From contig NZ_FYED01000004.1 in NCBI RefSeq assembly GCF_900187565.1, forward strand, positions 393,165 through 457,164: 64,000 nucleotides of DNA, written 5' to 3'. Within the stretch, counting starts at the first letter, position 1. The number at the start of each line of letters is the position of its first letter. The position numbers and the translations under genes were made by a program. The stretch comes from Pseudomonas sp. Irchel 3A7. Its GTDB lineage: Bacteria; Pseudomonadota; Gammaproteobacteria; Pseudomonadales; Pseudomonadaceae. The notes under the pieces are model-generated. The model did not search any database. It was not told the origin of the DNA and saw nothing but the letters and a program-made list of their open reading frames with translations. This document shows, piece by piece, positions 33,595 to 43,056 of this stretch.

Positions 33595-34717
33595 GTAGGA
33601 GCGAGCTCGCTCGCGAAAAACCAACAGGCGCCACTGGGCATCTGGTTTCCCGCGTCATCGTTCACGACCATCGCGAGCAGGCTCGCTCCCACAGGGGATC
33701 TTTTACGAACACAGAATTTGTGTTCGACGCAGATCAAACTGTGGGAGCGAGCCTGCTCGCGAAAAACCAACAGGCGCCACTGGGCATCTGGTTTCCCGCG
33801 TCATCGTTCACGTCCATCGCGAGCAGGCTCGCTCCCACAGGGGATCTTTTACGAACACAGAATTTGTGTTCGACGCAGATCAAACTGTGGGAGCGAGCCT
33901 GCTCGCGAAGAACCAACAGGCGCCGCAGGGCATCTGGTTTCCCGCGTTATCGTTCGCGACCATCGCGAGCAGGCTCGCTCCCACAGGGGATCTTTTACGA
34001 ACACAGAATTTGTGTTCGACGCAGATCAAACTGTGGGAGCGAGCCTGCTCGCGAAAAATCAACAGACGCCGCAGGGCATCTGGTTTCCCGCGTCATCGTT
34101 CACGACCATCGCGAGCAGGCTCGCTCCCACAGGGGATCTTTTACGAACACAGAATTTGTGTTCGACGCAGATCAAACTGTGGGAGCGAGCCTGCTCGCGA
34201 AAAACCAACAGACGCCGCTGGGCATCTGGTTTCCCGCGTCATCGTTCACGACCATCGCGAGCAGGCTCGCTCCCACAGGGGATCTTTTACGAACACAGAA
34301 TTTGTGTTCGACGCAGATCAAACTGTGGGAGCGAGCCTGCTCGCGAAAAATCAACAGACGCCGCAGGGCATCTGGTTTCCCGCGTCATCGTTCACGACCA
34401 TCGCGAGCAGGCTCGCTCCCACAGGGGATCTTTTACGAACACAGAATTTGTGTTCGACGCAGATCAAACTGTGGGAGCGAGCCTGCTCGCGAAAAACCAA
34501 CAGACGCCGCAGGGTAACTGATTTTCCGCGTTATCGTTCGCGACCATCGCGAGCAGGCTCGCTCCCACAGGGGATCTTTTACGAAAACAGAATTTGTGTT
34601 CGACGCAGATCAAACTGTGGGAGCGAGCCTGCTCGCGAAAAACCAACGGGCGCCACTGGGCATCTGGTTTCCCGCGTCATCGTTCACGACCATCGCGAGC
34701 AGGCTCGCTCCCACAGG
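33595..34717. repeat. Tandem array of eight REP-pair units with exact 146-bp period
   Basis: REP left arms start at 33595, 33741, 33887, 34033, 34179, 34325, 34471 and 34617; every step is 146 bases. Each unit contains a left REP, a spacer of about 50 bases (CATCTGGTTTCCCGCGTCATC is common), a right inverted REP, and a constant linker containing GAACACAGAATTTGTGTTCG, itself an inverted repeat. The first left REP is degenerate (GTAGGAGCGAGCTCGCTCGCG) and the eighth unit ends after its right REP. Single-base variants differ between units. The rest of this 1.36-kb gap (34718-34938) holds a degenerate REP-like half near 34741-34770 and no gene. Confidence 0.93.
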
Positions 34718-34938
34718 GCGAGCAGCTTCATTGTTGACCTCCATCGCGAGCAAGCATTGCTCCTGCCGGGAAGCTGAACATCCGCGCAGATCTATTCGGC
34801 CCGGTCGCCATTGATCGAGTTTTACTTCAATGCGCTGGCTCCTGAACTGGATATCCACTAAACCCAAACAGATGTGTAGTGGGTTTCCAGAGCCATCGAT
34901 CGTCAGGTGTTTCGCAGACGATCGAAAGAGAACAGATC

Positions 34939-37635
34939 ATGAGCGATGGGTTCGTCTTCGGACCGTTCTGCTTGTATCCCGGCATTCGTATTTTGCGCAA
35001 GGATGGCGTGGACGTATCGCTGGGAAGCCGAGCGTTCGACATCCTGACGGCGTTGGTTGCAGGCAATGGCAAGGTCATGACACGGCGGGAGTTGATGGCC
35101 ACCGGTTGGCCCGGACTGGTCGTTGCGGAATCCAATGTGCGTATACAGATTGCCAACGTTCGGCAGGCGCTCGGGTGCGGGCTCGACGGCGTTCGTTACA
35201 TCGCCAATGTGCCGGGGCGTGGGTACTGCTTTGTTGCAGCGGTAGAACACATCGAAGGCAGTGATCAGCTGCGATCGGCAGCGTCGCAGACACTGATAGC
35301 GCAAGCGGCAGAAGCGTCCAGGGTGCTATCGCATATCCCCGCACCGTTGAGAGGCGCCGTCGGGCGCCAGGAGAGTGTTGCCGAACTCTCGCAGGTGATC
35401 CCGGACCGGCGCTTGGTCACAGTGGTCGGTGCCGGCGGGGCAGGGAAGACGACGTTGGCTGTACTAGTCGCGCATGCCCTTGATGTGTTTGGTGATGCGA
35501 TCTTCTTCGTGGATCTGAGCACTGTGGATCAAAACACGGTGGATTACGCCGAGCGGGTCATGGAGGCGCTCGCCTTGGCGGTGGGGTACCGCCCCACAGG
35601 CACGGAGTTGTTTGCCGAGCTTTTGGAAGTGCTTTCGGCGAAGAGGACATTGATTGTTCTCGATAATTGCGAGCATGTCATCGCGGCGGTGGTCGATCTT
35701 TGTCGGCGGATCATGGCAGCCACCCCGACAGTGTCTTTTTTAGCCACCAGCCGGGAAGCTTTGCGGGTCAAAGACGAGTTCGTGTATCCGCTACACCCCT
35801 TGGCGACTCCCCCCGACACAGAGCGCCTTAGTGCCAGGCAGGCTATGGATTGGCCTGCCATCCGGTTGTTCATTGAGCGGGCAAAGGAAGGCGGGGCCAG
35901 AGAAAGCTTGAGCAATGATGATGCACTGCTCGTGGCCGCGCTTTGCCGGCGTCTGGATGGCAATCCCCACGCGATAGGCCTGGTGGCCAGTCGCGTCGCG
36001 GCGTACGGCATACAGGGTGTTGCCAACCTGCTCGATAATCAGTTCGCATTGCACTGGAAAGGTCAACGCGATGCCAGTCCACGTCATCAGACGGTCGAGG
36101 CCATGATCGACTGGAGCCACAATCTGCTCACCCCACGAGATCAGCGGATTCTCTACAGGTTGTCGGTTTTTTGCGGAGGATTTCCGGTAGAGGCTGCGGT
36201 GGCGGTGGCGGCGGATGAGCAAACCGATGCCTTCGAGGTGGAAGAGGCCATTCGGGATCTGGTGGATAAATCGCTGGTCGCGGTGCATCCGGTGAACGGT
36301 GAAACCTGTTTCAGGTTGCTTGAGACGACCAAGGCCTACGCGGCTACCCGATTGGCAAAACTGCGTATGAAGGACTCCATCGCTCTGCGCCATGCCCTGT
36401 ATTACGCAGAGCAACTTCGGGTTTATGCCGATGGCCAATCCGCCGCCCGCAGCATCCCTTTTCGCCTGCCGGAAATCGGTAACGTACGTGCGGCGCTGGA
36501 GTGGTCCTTCGTTGCCGGGCGAGATCCGGCACTGGCAGCGCAAATGAGCAGCCTTGCAGCGCCCTTGTTCCTGGAGCTTGGCCTGCTCATGGAGTGCAAG
36601 CGTTGCTGCGAACGCGCGCTCAGGATGCTGCCCGACCACCTCTGTGCGACGACATTCGAGCTTGGTCTGCTTGAGTCATTGGCCATCACCTACTACTGCG
36701 GTGGTGAGTATGACGGTGAAGTGACGAGTACTTTGGAGCGCGGGCTGACATTGTCACGGCGCTTGGATGACAGCCACTCGATGTTTCATCTGCTCGCCGG
36801 TCTTCACCTTGTATTGATCGCAAACGGCAGGATTCAGGAGTCGCTGTCCGTCAGTGAGTCCTATGCCACTGCCGCCCGCGATCAAGGTGGGCCGGGCGAG
36901 GCCGTGATTGCCCGGTGGATGGCGGGCGCGTCCTGGCACTTCTCGGGTAACCAGATGGCAGCCGATGAAAGCTACCTCTCAGGTGCCGATATTGTGGCCA
37001 GGCACGCGCTGCGCCCACTGCGTTACTTCGAGAGCAAGGAGCTAACCATTGCCAGCCTCGGCACGGCACGGGTCAAGTGGATACGCGGCATGCCGACACA
37101 GGCGTTGCAGCTGGCGATCAGCGCCATCAACGAGAGCAGGCGCCATCCGGATTCGTTCTGCCTGTGTGCGACGCTGTGTTTTCCGATCCTGCTCAGTAAT
37201 GGAGAGTCGGACCAGGCCGAGTGCCTCATCCACGAACTGGAGAACGTCGCCCAGGACTACAAAGTAGCGGTGCGCCATCAGGTGATTCATTTCCTCAAAG
37301 GCTTGATGTTGCTGCAGCAAGGTGGTTTTCCGGCGGCGGTTGAACACCTCCGGCAATGCGTGGCCACGCTGCCACCCCGCACACTGACATTTTTAAGGAC
37401 CGATGCACTCCAGGCACTGGCCGAGGCGCAACGAGCGTGTGGAGACAAGGCCGGCGCATTGGCTGCGATCAACGAAGCGATCGATCTTGCGCGGCGGACC
37501 GGGGGGTTGTTCAGCCTCGCGGATTTGCTGAAAACCAAGGCCGAAGTACTCATGGGGCTGGAACAGGTCGAATACGCAGAGGTCGAGGACTTGCTTGCTC
37601 AGCACTGGACTGTGCTCGGGAGCAGGGTGCGCTGA
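34939..37635 (+). CDS. Large winged-helix / NB-ARC-type ATPase / TPR transcriptional regulator
   Basis: The 898-residue protein has three parts. Residues 1-105 form an OmpR-type winged helix (LGSRAFDILTALVAGNGKVMTRRELM, NVRIQIANVRQALG, RYIANVPGRGYCF) without a receiver domain. Residues 135-420 are a STAND-type NTPase with Walker A GAGGAGKTT (164-172) and a Walker B-like RTLIVLDNCEHV (236-247), then SREALR and PHAIGLVASRVAAYG. The remainder is helical repeats of the TPR kind. Such proteins sense a ligand through the repeats and switch by ATP-driven assembly. The MFS-led catabolic set begins 263 bp downstream in the same direction, so it probably controls that set. ATG 34939 is taken because the winged helix begins directly there. 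Confidence 0.88.
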   Translation: MSDGFVFGPFCLYPGIRILRKDGVDVSLGSRAFDILTALVAGNGKVMTRRELMATGWPGLVVAESNVRIQIANVRQALGCGLDGVRYIANVPGRGYCFVAAVEHIEGSDQLRSAASQTLIAQAAEASRVLSHIPAPLRGAVGRQESVAELSQVIPDRRLVTVVGAGGAGKTTLAVLVAHALDVFGDAIFFVDLSTVDQNTVDYAERVMEALALAVGYRPTGTELFAELLEVLSAKRTLIVLDNCEHVIAAVVDLCRRIMAATPTVSFLATSREALRVKDEFVYPLHPLATPPDTERLSARQAMDWPAIRLFIERAKEGGARESLSNDDALLVAALCRRLDGNPHAIGLVASRVAAYGIQGVANLLDNQFALHWKGQRDASPRHQTVEAMIDWSHNLLTPRDQRILYRLSVFCGGFPVEAAVAVAADEQTDAFEVEEAIRDLVDKSLVAVHPVNGETCFRLLETTKAYAATRLAKLRMKDSIALRHALYYAEQLRVYADGQSAARSIPFRLPEIGNVRAALEWSFVAGRDPALAAQMSSLAAPLFLELGLLMECKRCCERALRMLPDHLCATTFELGLLESLAITYYCGGEYDGEVTSTLERGLTLSRRLDDSHSMFHLLAGLHLVLIANGRIQESLSVSESYATAARDQGGPGEAVIARWMAGASWHFSGNQMAADESYLSGADIVARHALRPLRYFESKELTIASLGTARVKWIRGMPTQALQLAISAINESRRHPDSFCLCATLCFPILLSNGESDQAECLIHELENVAQDYKVAVRHQVIHFLKGLMLLQQGGFPAAVEHLRQCVATLPPRTLTFLRTDALQALAEAQRACGDKAGALAAINEAIDLARRTGGLFSLADLLKTKAEVLMGLEQVEYAEVEDLLAQHWTVLGSRVR

Positions 37636-37672
37636 GCTGGGAGTTGAGGCTGTTGGCTGTCATCACCTCGCG

Positions 37673-37707
37673 TCGATGACGCCTTGATTCATCCCTGACG
37701 TCATCGA
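37673..37707. terminator. Inverted repeat after the STAND regulator gene
   Basis: TCGATGACG and CGTCATCGA form 9-bp arms with a 17-base spacer, 37 bases after the regulator stop. No T tract follows, so it may be a weak terminator or an operator. The rest of the 263-bp gap to the MFS gene shows no further clear element. Confidence 0.35.
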
Positions 37708-37898
37708 CCTGTGCCAAACATTCAAAGCAGGTGTGCTTTTCCAGCTATATCCATCAATTCCCGTCGGGTTTCTAATCTTTAGACGGTGGCCTCGAACACT
37801 TCCGGTGTTCTGCAGACGCCTGCATACCCGACGTTGTCAGTGCGATGCACCCAACTGCCGGGGAACAATAAAAATAAAACTCAGCGGGAGATAATCCA

Positions 37899-39287
37899 AT
37901 GGGCCTCGCTCAAGAAAAGGCAGGTGCTATTCCGTCGTTCACCCGGGTTTCCAAAGGTGCGGGAACCGCCTCATGGGGAGCCATGGCGTTGCTCTGGCTG
38001 GTCTACGCCATGGACGCCAACTCACGTCAGATGTTCTTCATGGTGTTGCCCTCGATCACCAGCGAATTCAAAACCAGTGCAGAAATGACCGGTTTTCTCG
38101 CAGCGTTCATCACCATCGCCACCTCGTTGATCGCTGTGCCTTGCATGATTTGGGCTGACAAGGGCGGGCAAGGCTGGATGAGGAAGTATCGTCACCTGCC
38201 CATCGTGATTGCCTACACATTGTTTACCTTTTTGACAGGGCTGAATTTCCTCACCGCCTCATTGGGCATGCTCGTGGCGTTGCAGGTGATTTCCCACGCC
38301 TTTGGCGGGGCCGGCGAGGCGATCGAAGTCACGTCTTTGTCCGAGTGGTGGTCTCGTGAAAGGCGCGGTTTTGCGTTGGGGTTGCATCACACGGGCTATC
38401 CATGGGGCACGTTGATCGGTGGTCTGGCGATCAGTGCCTTGTTGAACGCTTACGGTCCTGAGAACTGGCGCCTGGCCTTTCTGCTGTTCCCGGTCCCCAT
38501 GATCATTATCTTTTCGATCTACTGGTGGTTTTGCACCAAAAAGCGCTACGAGTCGTTTGTCGATCACGTGCGTGACGTTGGGGAAACCGTCCCGGCGTTG
38601 AGCGCTGCCCAAGGGGCGGTGGTGGCACCTGAGGGCGCTTTTCGCTCCGCGATGCGCAATCCGAACATCAGCGCTATCGCGCTGGTCTCGATGCTGGCCA
38701 TTGTGGGTTATTTCGGTATCAGCTTCTGGTTGCCTCAGTACCTGGCATTCGTGGCTCATTACAACTTCGCCGAGGCCGCGGCGTATTCCGTTTTGTTCAC
38801 CATCACCGGGGGTATCGGGCAAATCGTCTGGGGTTGGATCTCTGACCGCATGGGCCGCAAGCTTTGCCTGATGATCGTATTCGCCTGGCTGGCGGTAGGC
38901 ATGTACCTGTTTCAGTTCACATCCTTGAGCCTGACCTGGCTCATCGGCATTCAACTGTTTGCCGGGTTCGCAATGAATGCGCCCTATACGCTGCTGTATG
39001 CGATCGCCTTCGATTCAGCCAAGCCCGGCACGTCGGGAATCGCCGGCTCGATCGTCAACGTCGGTATCTATGCCGGTGGCTTCGGTCCTTTCGTGATCGG
39101 CCTGTTCATCGGTGCCGGCGGCGGTTTTGATCAGGTGGCGGGCTACAACTACGCGCTGTATTTCATCTCCGGATTGATGGTGGTAGCTGCGTTTGTAACA
39201 GCCTTTTTTACACGCGAGACCACGGGATGGTTCCTCAAACACGATAGGGCGTTGGTTTCAAAAGCGTCCTGCAACATGGCGGGTTGA
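37899..39287 (+). CDS. MFS transporter
   Basis: The 462-residue permease has twelve hydrophobic segments. The first is LLWLVYAMDANSRQMFF, with an Asp in helix 1, and the WGWISDRMGRKLCL loop between helices 8 and 9 is the MFS signature. It fits the aromatic acid or anion:cation symporter branches of the superfamily. A GGGAG box precedes the ATG. It is the first structural gene of the catabolic cluster at 37899-45251 and probably imports the growth substrate or a related acid. The alpha/beta hydrolase gene follows 82 bp later. Confidence 0.88.
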   Translation: MGLAQEKAGAIPSFTRVSKGAGTASWGAMALLWLVYAMDANSRQMFFMVLPSITSEFKTSAEMTGFLAAFITIATSLIAVPCMIWADKGGQGWMRKYRHLPIVIAYTLFTFLTGLNFLTASLGMLVALQVISHAFGGAGEAIEVTSLSEWWSRERRGFALGLHHTGYPWGTLIGGLAISALLNAYGPENWRLAFLLFPVPMIIIFSIYWWFCTKKRYESFVDHVRDVGETVPALSAAQGAVVAPEGAFRSAMRNPNISAIALVSMLAIVGYFGISFWLPQYLAFVAHYNFAEAAAYSVLFTITGGIGQIVWGWISDRMGRKLCLMIVFAWLAVGMYLFQFTSLSLTWLIGIQLFAGFAMNAPYTLLYAIAFDSAKPGTSGIAGSIVNVGIYAGGFGPFVIGLFIGAGGGFDQVAGYNYALYFISGLMVVAAFVTAFFTRETTGWFLKHDRALVSKASCNMAG

Positions 39288-39369
39288 GTCGTCGTACCGA
39301 CTGCAGATGCCACACCTGCAACCTATAAAAAATTCCCTTGCGGGGATGTTCAATGTCAGGAGAACCAAC

Positions 39370-40206
39370 ATGCTACAAGTTGCCAATTCTTACGGTAAGC
39401 ACATTCAGGTCAATGGCACGACGCTATGGGTTGAAGACACGGGCGAAGCTGACCTGCCCGTCGTGCTTTGCCTTCATTCCTGCTTTCTCGATGGGTCCAT
39501 GTTTGACGGCCTGGTCCAGGCCGCCGAGGGCAAGTTCCGGGTCATACGGCCCGATTTCAGAGGCCAGGGGGGAAGCGCCCTGGACGATGTCGACATCATC
39601 ACCATGGATCAGTGCGCGGACGACATGGAAGCCCTGATCGAAAAGATGGAGCTCAGCTCGATCAATGTCATGGCTCAATCCATGGGTGGAGATGTGGCGT
39701 TCAGGCTCATTGCCAGACGCCAGGCGCTTTTCCGCTCATTGGTGGTGGCAGGCTCTTCGGCCTGCGGCGAGCCGCCCGAGCAAGGCGCGCGATTTGCGCA
39801 ATGGGTGGTCGACGCGGGGGAGCAGGGTTTCGTCGGTGAAATCCTCGACATGACAATGGAAGTGATGTTTGGCAAGACCACTCGCCACAACCCTGAAAAA
39901 CAAGAACTGGTGGCCTACTGGCGCGATCGAATCCAGGCGTTGCCAAAAACGCTGCGCCCGGCGATGAAAGGGGTCATGCATCGTGAAAGCTCAGTGGCGC
40001 TGTTGGCATCGATCACCATTCCGGTGCTGATCATCAATGGCGAAGAGGACATGCCGCGACCGCCTGCGTGGTCCGATGAGATGAAGCGAGAATTGCCGAA
40101 TTCGAAACTGATCCGACTCAGCAAGATAGGGCACAGTCCGACCCTGGAGGCGCCCGAGCAGGTGCTTCCGGCGATTATCGACTTCTTTTCAGATCCCCGC
40201 GTGTAG
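39370..40206 (+). CDS. Alpha/beta hydrolase
   Basis: The 278-residue protein has the alpha/beta hydrolase fold of the HSL/meta-cleavage type. The nucleophile elbow is MAQSMGGDVAF (Ser at about 106), the acid is in INGEEDMPRPP and the catalytic His in KIGHSPTLEAP. The Gly normally before the Gln of the elbow is Ala. The start at 39370 is taken because AGGAG lies eight bases upstream; ATGs further upstream lack such a site. The gene stop lies inside the first bases of a REP. It belongs to a cluster with an MFS transporter, a cupin oxygenase-like protein and an Old Yellow Enzyme, and could hydrolyse a ring-cleavage product, diketone or ester. Confidence 0.87.
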   Translation: MLQVANSYGKHIQVNGTTLWVEDTGEADLPVVLCLHSCFLDGSMFDGLVQAAEGKFRVIRPDFRGQGGSALDDVDIITMDQCADDMEALIEKMELSSINVMAQSMGGDVAFRLIARRQALFRSLVVAGSSACGEPPEQGARFAQWVVDAGEQGFVGEILDMTMEVMFGKTTRHNPEKQELVAYWRDRIQALPKTLRPAMKGVMHRESSVALLASITIPVLIINGEEDMPRPPAWSDEMKRELPNSKLIRLSKIGHSPTLEAPEQVLPAIIDFFSDPRV

Positions 40207-40296
40207 GCGCCTGCTCGCGATGGGCGCCAACGAAGACGCGTAGTGCCTGATACCCCGCGTTGCCCGGACGTCCTTCGCGAGCAGGCTCGCTCCCAC
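40203..40296. repeat. REP pair fused to the end of the hydrolase gene, with a further half REP
   Basis: The left REP begins GTAGGCGCCTGCTCGCG and overlaps the hydrolase stop codon (40204-40206). The right inverted REP ends near 40296. An isolated half REP (GTGGGAGCGAGCCT) follows at about 40343-40356, cut off before its inner half. The 353-bp gap before the cupin gene also holds the terminator and palindrome listed separately. Confidence 0.8.
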
Positions 40297-40366
40297 AGGG
40301 GATCTGTGTGGCTCATGGCATTTGTGTCTCACCACCGTCCATTGTGGGAGCGAGCCTCAACTCAGG

Positions 40367-40391
40367 CGCCCGCACTTTGCGGGCGTTTTTA
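40367..40391 (+). terminator. Intrinsic terminator
   Basis: CGCCCGC-ACTTT-GCGGGCG followed by TTTTTATTT is a classic rho-independent hairpin. It lies between the hydrolase and cupin genes and separates the MFS-hydrolase transcript from the next one. Confidence 0.8.
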
Positions 40392-40424
40392 TTTGTCATC
40401 TCGCCTGACGGCGCTTCGTTTCCT

Positions 40425-40453
40425 GTGACCGGGCGTCACATCTGGTGTGCACA
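40425..40453. promoter_or_regulatory. Candidate regulatory palindromes before the cupin gene
   Basis: GTGAC-CGGGC-GTCAC (40425-40439) and TGTGCACA (40446-40453) are adjacent inverted repeats about 110 bases before the cupin ATG. A TGTGCA/TGCACA pair recurs before the SDR gene at 42102-42125, so one regulator may bind both. Evidence is symmetry only. Confidence 0.25.
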
Positions 40454-40559
40454 GGCAGCTGTATTCACCGTGGGATCACTCCCATAACCTTTCATTCAAG
40501 CGAAGCATGGGCGTGATTGTTGCGCTGTTGATTCTGGAAAAAAACCGAGAGGCCAAGAA

Positions 40560-41096
40560 ATGAATAGTCCCGTAAAACCTGATGAACTGGCGATTGCCTA
40601 CCAGTTGCCGCAAGTCCCATTCATGACCCCGGACATGGTTCACCCCGGCGTAATGACCCAATGGCTGGAAGATGACGAATTATGGGTTCCGGTAACCAAA
40701 ACGGTTTCGTTCAAGCCGCTTCTACTCAATACCAGTGGCGGGTACTACATTAACCTTCTGCGTGTGCGCCAGGCCGGTGTTCTTTCTCGTCACCGCCACA
40801 CCGGTGGTGTTCATGCGATCGTGCTCAAGGGCCGTTGGTATTACCTGGAGCATGACTGGATCGCTGAAGAAGGCTCTTTTGCGTACGAGCCTCCAGGTGA
40901 GACACACACGCTGTTCGTACCTGAAGACGTTGAGGAAATGATTACCTGGTTTCACGTTCAAGGTGGCTACACCTACGTCGACCCTCAAGGCGTTGCGGTA
41001 GGTTACGAAGACGTTTTTACCAAGCTTGAAAGTGCCCGTGCTCATTACAAGTCCCTGGGGTTGCCGGACGATTACATTGAGCAGTTCATCCGCTGA
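40560..41096 (+). CDS. Cupin dioxygenase-like protein (2,4'-dihydroxyacetophenone dioxygenase family)
   Basis: The 178-residue single-cupin protein carries a three-histidine metal set: SRHRHTGGVHAIVLKGRWYYLE gives two His of the first motif, and PPGETHTLFVPED gives the third in the second motif. Length and pattern match the cupins that cleave the bond next to a ketone in 2,4'-dihydroxyacetophenone or in acetylacetone. A C-C bond-cleaving oxidation of a hydroxyketone or beta-diketone is therefore the best inference. It is followed after 22 bp by a LysR gene in the same direction and preceded by its own promoter region. Confidence 0.75.
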   Translation: MNSPVKPDELAIAYQLPQVPFMTPDMVHPGVMTQWLEDDELWVPVTKTVSFKPLLLNTSGGYYINLLRVRQAGVLSRHRHTGGVHAIVLKGRWYYLEHDWIAEEGSFAYEPPGETHTLFVPEDVEEMITWFHVQGGYTYVDPQGVAVGYEDVFTKLESARAHYKSLGLPDDYIEQFIR

Positions 41097-41118
41097 CCAC
41101 TCGACGCCAGGATAGGGA

Positions 41119-42024
41119 ATGGACAACTACTCACAGCTTCTCGCGTTCATATGGTCGACCGAGTGTGGCAGTTTCTCGGCGGCTGCCCGGGTCCACAACA
41201 TCACCCCGTCGGCCGTGAGCAAGTTGATCAGCCGATTGGAGGATCGGCTGCAGGTCAGGCTTTTCCAGAGGGGCTCGCGCGTTCTGACGCTGACCGAGGA
41301 GGGGGCCGCTTACCTGCGCAGTGCCAAGGCCGTTGTCGAAGCGATGAACGAGGCTGATTCTTTGGCTGAAGGTCTGCCCTCAAGAGTCAGCGGTACCCTT
41401 CGCATCCATACCATGACCACCTTTGCCAAGCACCAGATTGTCCCTTGGCTGGCGGAGTTCCTGGATTTGTACCCGTCGATGGATGTGGAAATTCAGTTAG
41501 GGGCGCAGTTTGTGGACCACTTTGAACAGGGGCTCGATATAGCAATCCACAGTGGCGTGCTGCCGAGTTCTTCACGCATCGCCAAGCGAATCGGCGAGTG
41601 TGAGTGGTTGATTTGCGCCTCGCCCGCTTACCTGGCTGAGCATGGTACGCCCGCGGTTCCGGCTGACCTTTTGAACCACCGCTGTTTCAACTTCAGTTTC
41701 GTGAGCCCCTGGAGCAAATGGGTATTCGTCCAGGACGGCGAAGGGGTTTCGGTGCCGGTAACGCCCAGTGCATCGTTCACTCAAGGCGATCTGCTACGGG
41801 ATATGGCGCTATCGGGGGCGGGGGTGGTCAAGCTGGCCGACTTCCATATCGGACCGGACGTCAGAGCAGGAACATTGGTACCCCTGTTGGAGGACTTCAA
41901 GTCGGGGATCGTTGAGCCGGTCTATTTGTTGTACTCGGACAGAAGACATCTCAGCCCACGCATTCGGGTGTTCATTGAGTTCTTCCAGGACAAGTGGCAG
42001 CAGAACCCCTGGAAGGTCACGTGA
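41119..42024 (+). CDS. LysR-family transcriptional regulator
   Basis: The 301-residue product has the LysR helix-turn-helix (LLAFIWSTECGSFSAAARVHNITPSAVSKLISRLEDRL) with the SAVS recognition segment, and an effector domain of the GcvA/DsdC-like or CrgA-like type (IVPWLAEFLDLYPSMDVEIQL, LDIAIHSGVL, ICASPAYLAEHG). It is embedded co-directionally in the catabolic cluster between the cupin and SDR genes, an unusual arrangement, since LysR genes are most often divergent. It probably regulates the cupin or SDR transcripts. Confidence 0.9.
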   Translation: MDNYSQLLAFIWSTECGSFSAAARVHNITPSAVSKLISRLEDRLQVRLFQRGSRVLTLTEEGAAYLRSAKAVVEAMNEADSLAEGLPSRVSGTLRIHTMTTFAKHQIVPWLAEFLDLYPSMDVEIQLGAQFVDHFEQGLDIAIHSGVLPSSSRIAKRIGECEWLICASPAYLAEHGTPAVPADLLNHRCFNFSFVSPWSKWVFVQDGEGVSVPVTPSASFTQGDLLRDMALSGAGVVKLADFHIGPDVRAGTLVPLLEDFKSGIVEPVYLLYSDRRHLSPRIRVFIEFFQDKWQQNPWKVT

Positions 42025-42101
42025 AGCACCGCCATCTTTACCGCGATTGACCACGTTTAACCGTCTGCAGGACCCCGCCGGCGCTACTGTGCCGGTGCTG
42101 A

Positions 42102-42125
42102 TGTGCATCGAACCTTTCCTGCACA
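42102..42125. promoter_or_regulatory. Candidate operator before the SDR gene
   Basis: TGTGCA-N12-TGCACA is an inverted repeat 52 bases before the SDR start, in the 152-bp gap after the LysR gene. It shares its half-site with a palindrome before the cupin gene. Weak, symmetry-only evidence. Confidence 0.25.
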
Positions 42126-42176
42126 TCGAGCCCCCGGGATTTCCCACAACGCGAGATAAACAGAAGGTTTCACGTC

Positions 42177-42896
42177 ATGAGATTGAAAAACAAAGTGGTG
42201 TTGGTCACTGGAGCGGCGAGCGGTATCGGTTACGCCGTCACGCAACTGTTCGCCAAGGAAGGGGCGACGGTGTTTGCCAGTGATATTGCCGATCCTGAAA
42301 CCGCCTATAGCGAGGGTGTCGAGGCCCTGAAGCTCGACGTCACGAGCGAAGAGGACTGGTCGTCAGCAGTCGCTGCGATCATCGACAAGCAGGGTCGTCT
42401 GGATGTGCTGATCAACAATGCCGGGATCATTGCCTACGAATCCCTGGATGAGCTGGAAATGAAAGAATGGCTGCAGATGATCGCGGTTGACCAGACGGGC
42501 GTCTTCCTCGGAATGCGCGAGGCAGTTCGGGTGATGCGCCAGCAGGGAGCGGGGTCAATCGTCAATATCTCGTCGATCTGGGGCAGCGCGGCCGTTGCCG
42601 GTGCCCACGCCTACCACGCCGTCAAAGGTGCGGTACGAAACATGTCGAAAAACGCTGCGATGACTTATGCCACCCAAGGGATCCGGGTCAACTCGGTGCA
42701 TCCCGGTTTTATCGACACGCCGCTTACCCAGGCGCAAGCAGCGGATCTTAACGACCAGGTCATCGATTCGACGCCGATGAAACGAGCGGGTAAACCGATC
42801 GAGATCGCCTACGGCTGCCTGTATCTGGCCAGCGACGAGTCGAGCTACGTCACAGGCGCGGAATTGGTTATCGACGGCGGCTACCTTGCCCAATAG
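42177..42896 (+). CDS. Short-chain dehydrogenase/reductase (SDR)
   Basis: The 239-residue enzyme is a classical SDR: the cofactor motif TGAASGIGYA at 11-20, NNAGI near 81-85, catalytic Ser in NISSIWGSA, and Tyr-Lys in AYHAVKGA. The SDEVTGAELVIDGG-like C-terminus (SSYVTGAELVIDGG) is typical. Asp at the end of the second strand (ASDIADPE) points to NAD(H) use. It is 152 bp after the LysR gene and may interconvert an alcohol and ketone of the cluster's substrate. Confidence 0.9.
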   Translation: MRLKNKVVLVTGAASGIGYAVTQLFAKEGATVFASDIADPETAYSEGVEALKLDVTSEEDWSSAVAAIIDKQGRLDVLINNAGIIAYESLDELEMKEWLQMIAVDQTGVFLGMREAVRVMRQQGAGSIVNISSIWGSAAVAGAHAYHAVKGAVRNMSKNAAMTYATQGIRVNSVHPGFIDTPLTQAQAADLNDQVIDSTPMKRAGKPIEIAYGCLYLASDESSYVTGAELVIDGGYLAQ

Positions 42897-43056
42897 CAGG
42901 GATTGATTGGACGGCCGCGACCTGATCGCCGTGGCGTGCAGGTGTCGCTCGATCAGTTCAAGGCCCGTCACTCCACCTTCGTGCGATCCGCTCCGGGGGC
43001 TAAGCAGTCCTTCGCAGCCGGATCGACAACCGTGAAAACGAACTTCGGGAATACCT

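Noticed and set aside
33595..34717. CRISPR array
   Set aside because: Repeats are long (146 bases) and the intervals between the REP arms are themselves near-identical, so there are no unique spacers; no cas gene is near.
33540..34777. Three overlapping frames of about 300 codons across the 146-bp array
   Set aside because: 146 is not a multiple of three, so the same repeat is read in rotating frames without stops. The peptides are repeats of SEPAREK or ASLLAKN words from REP DNA and have no ribosome site.
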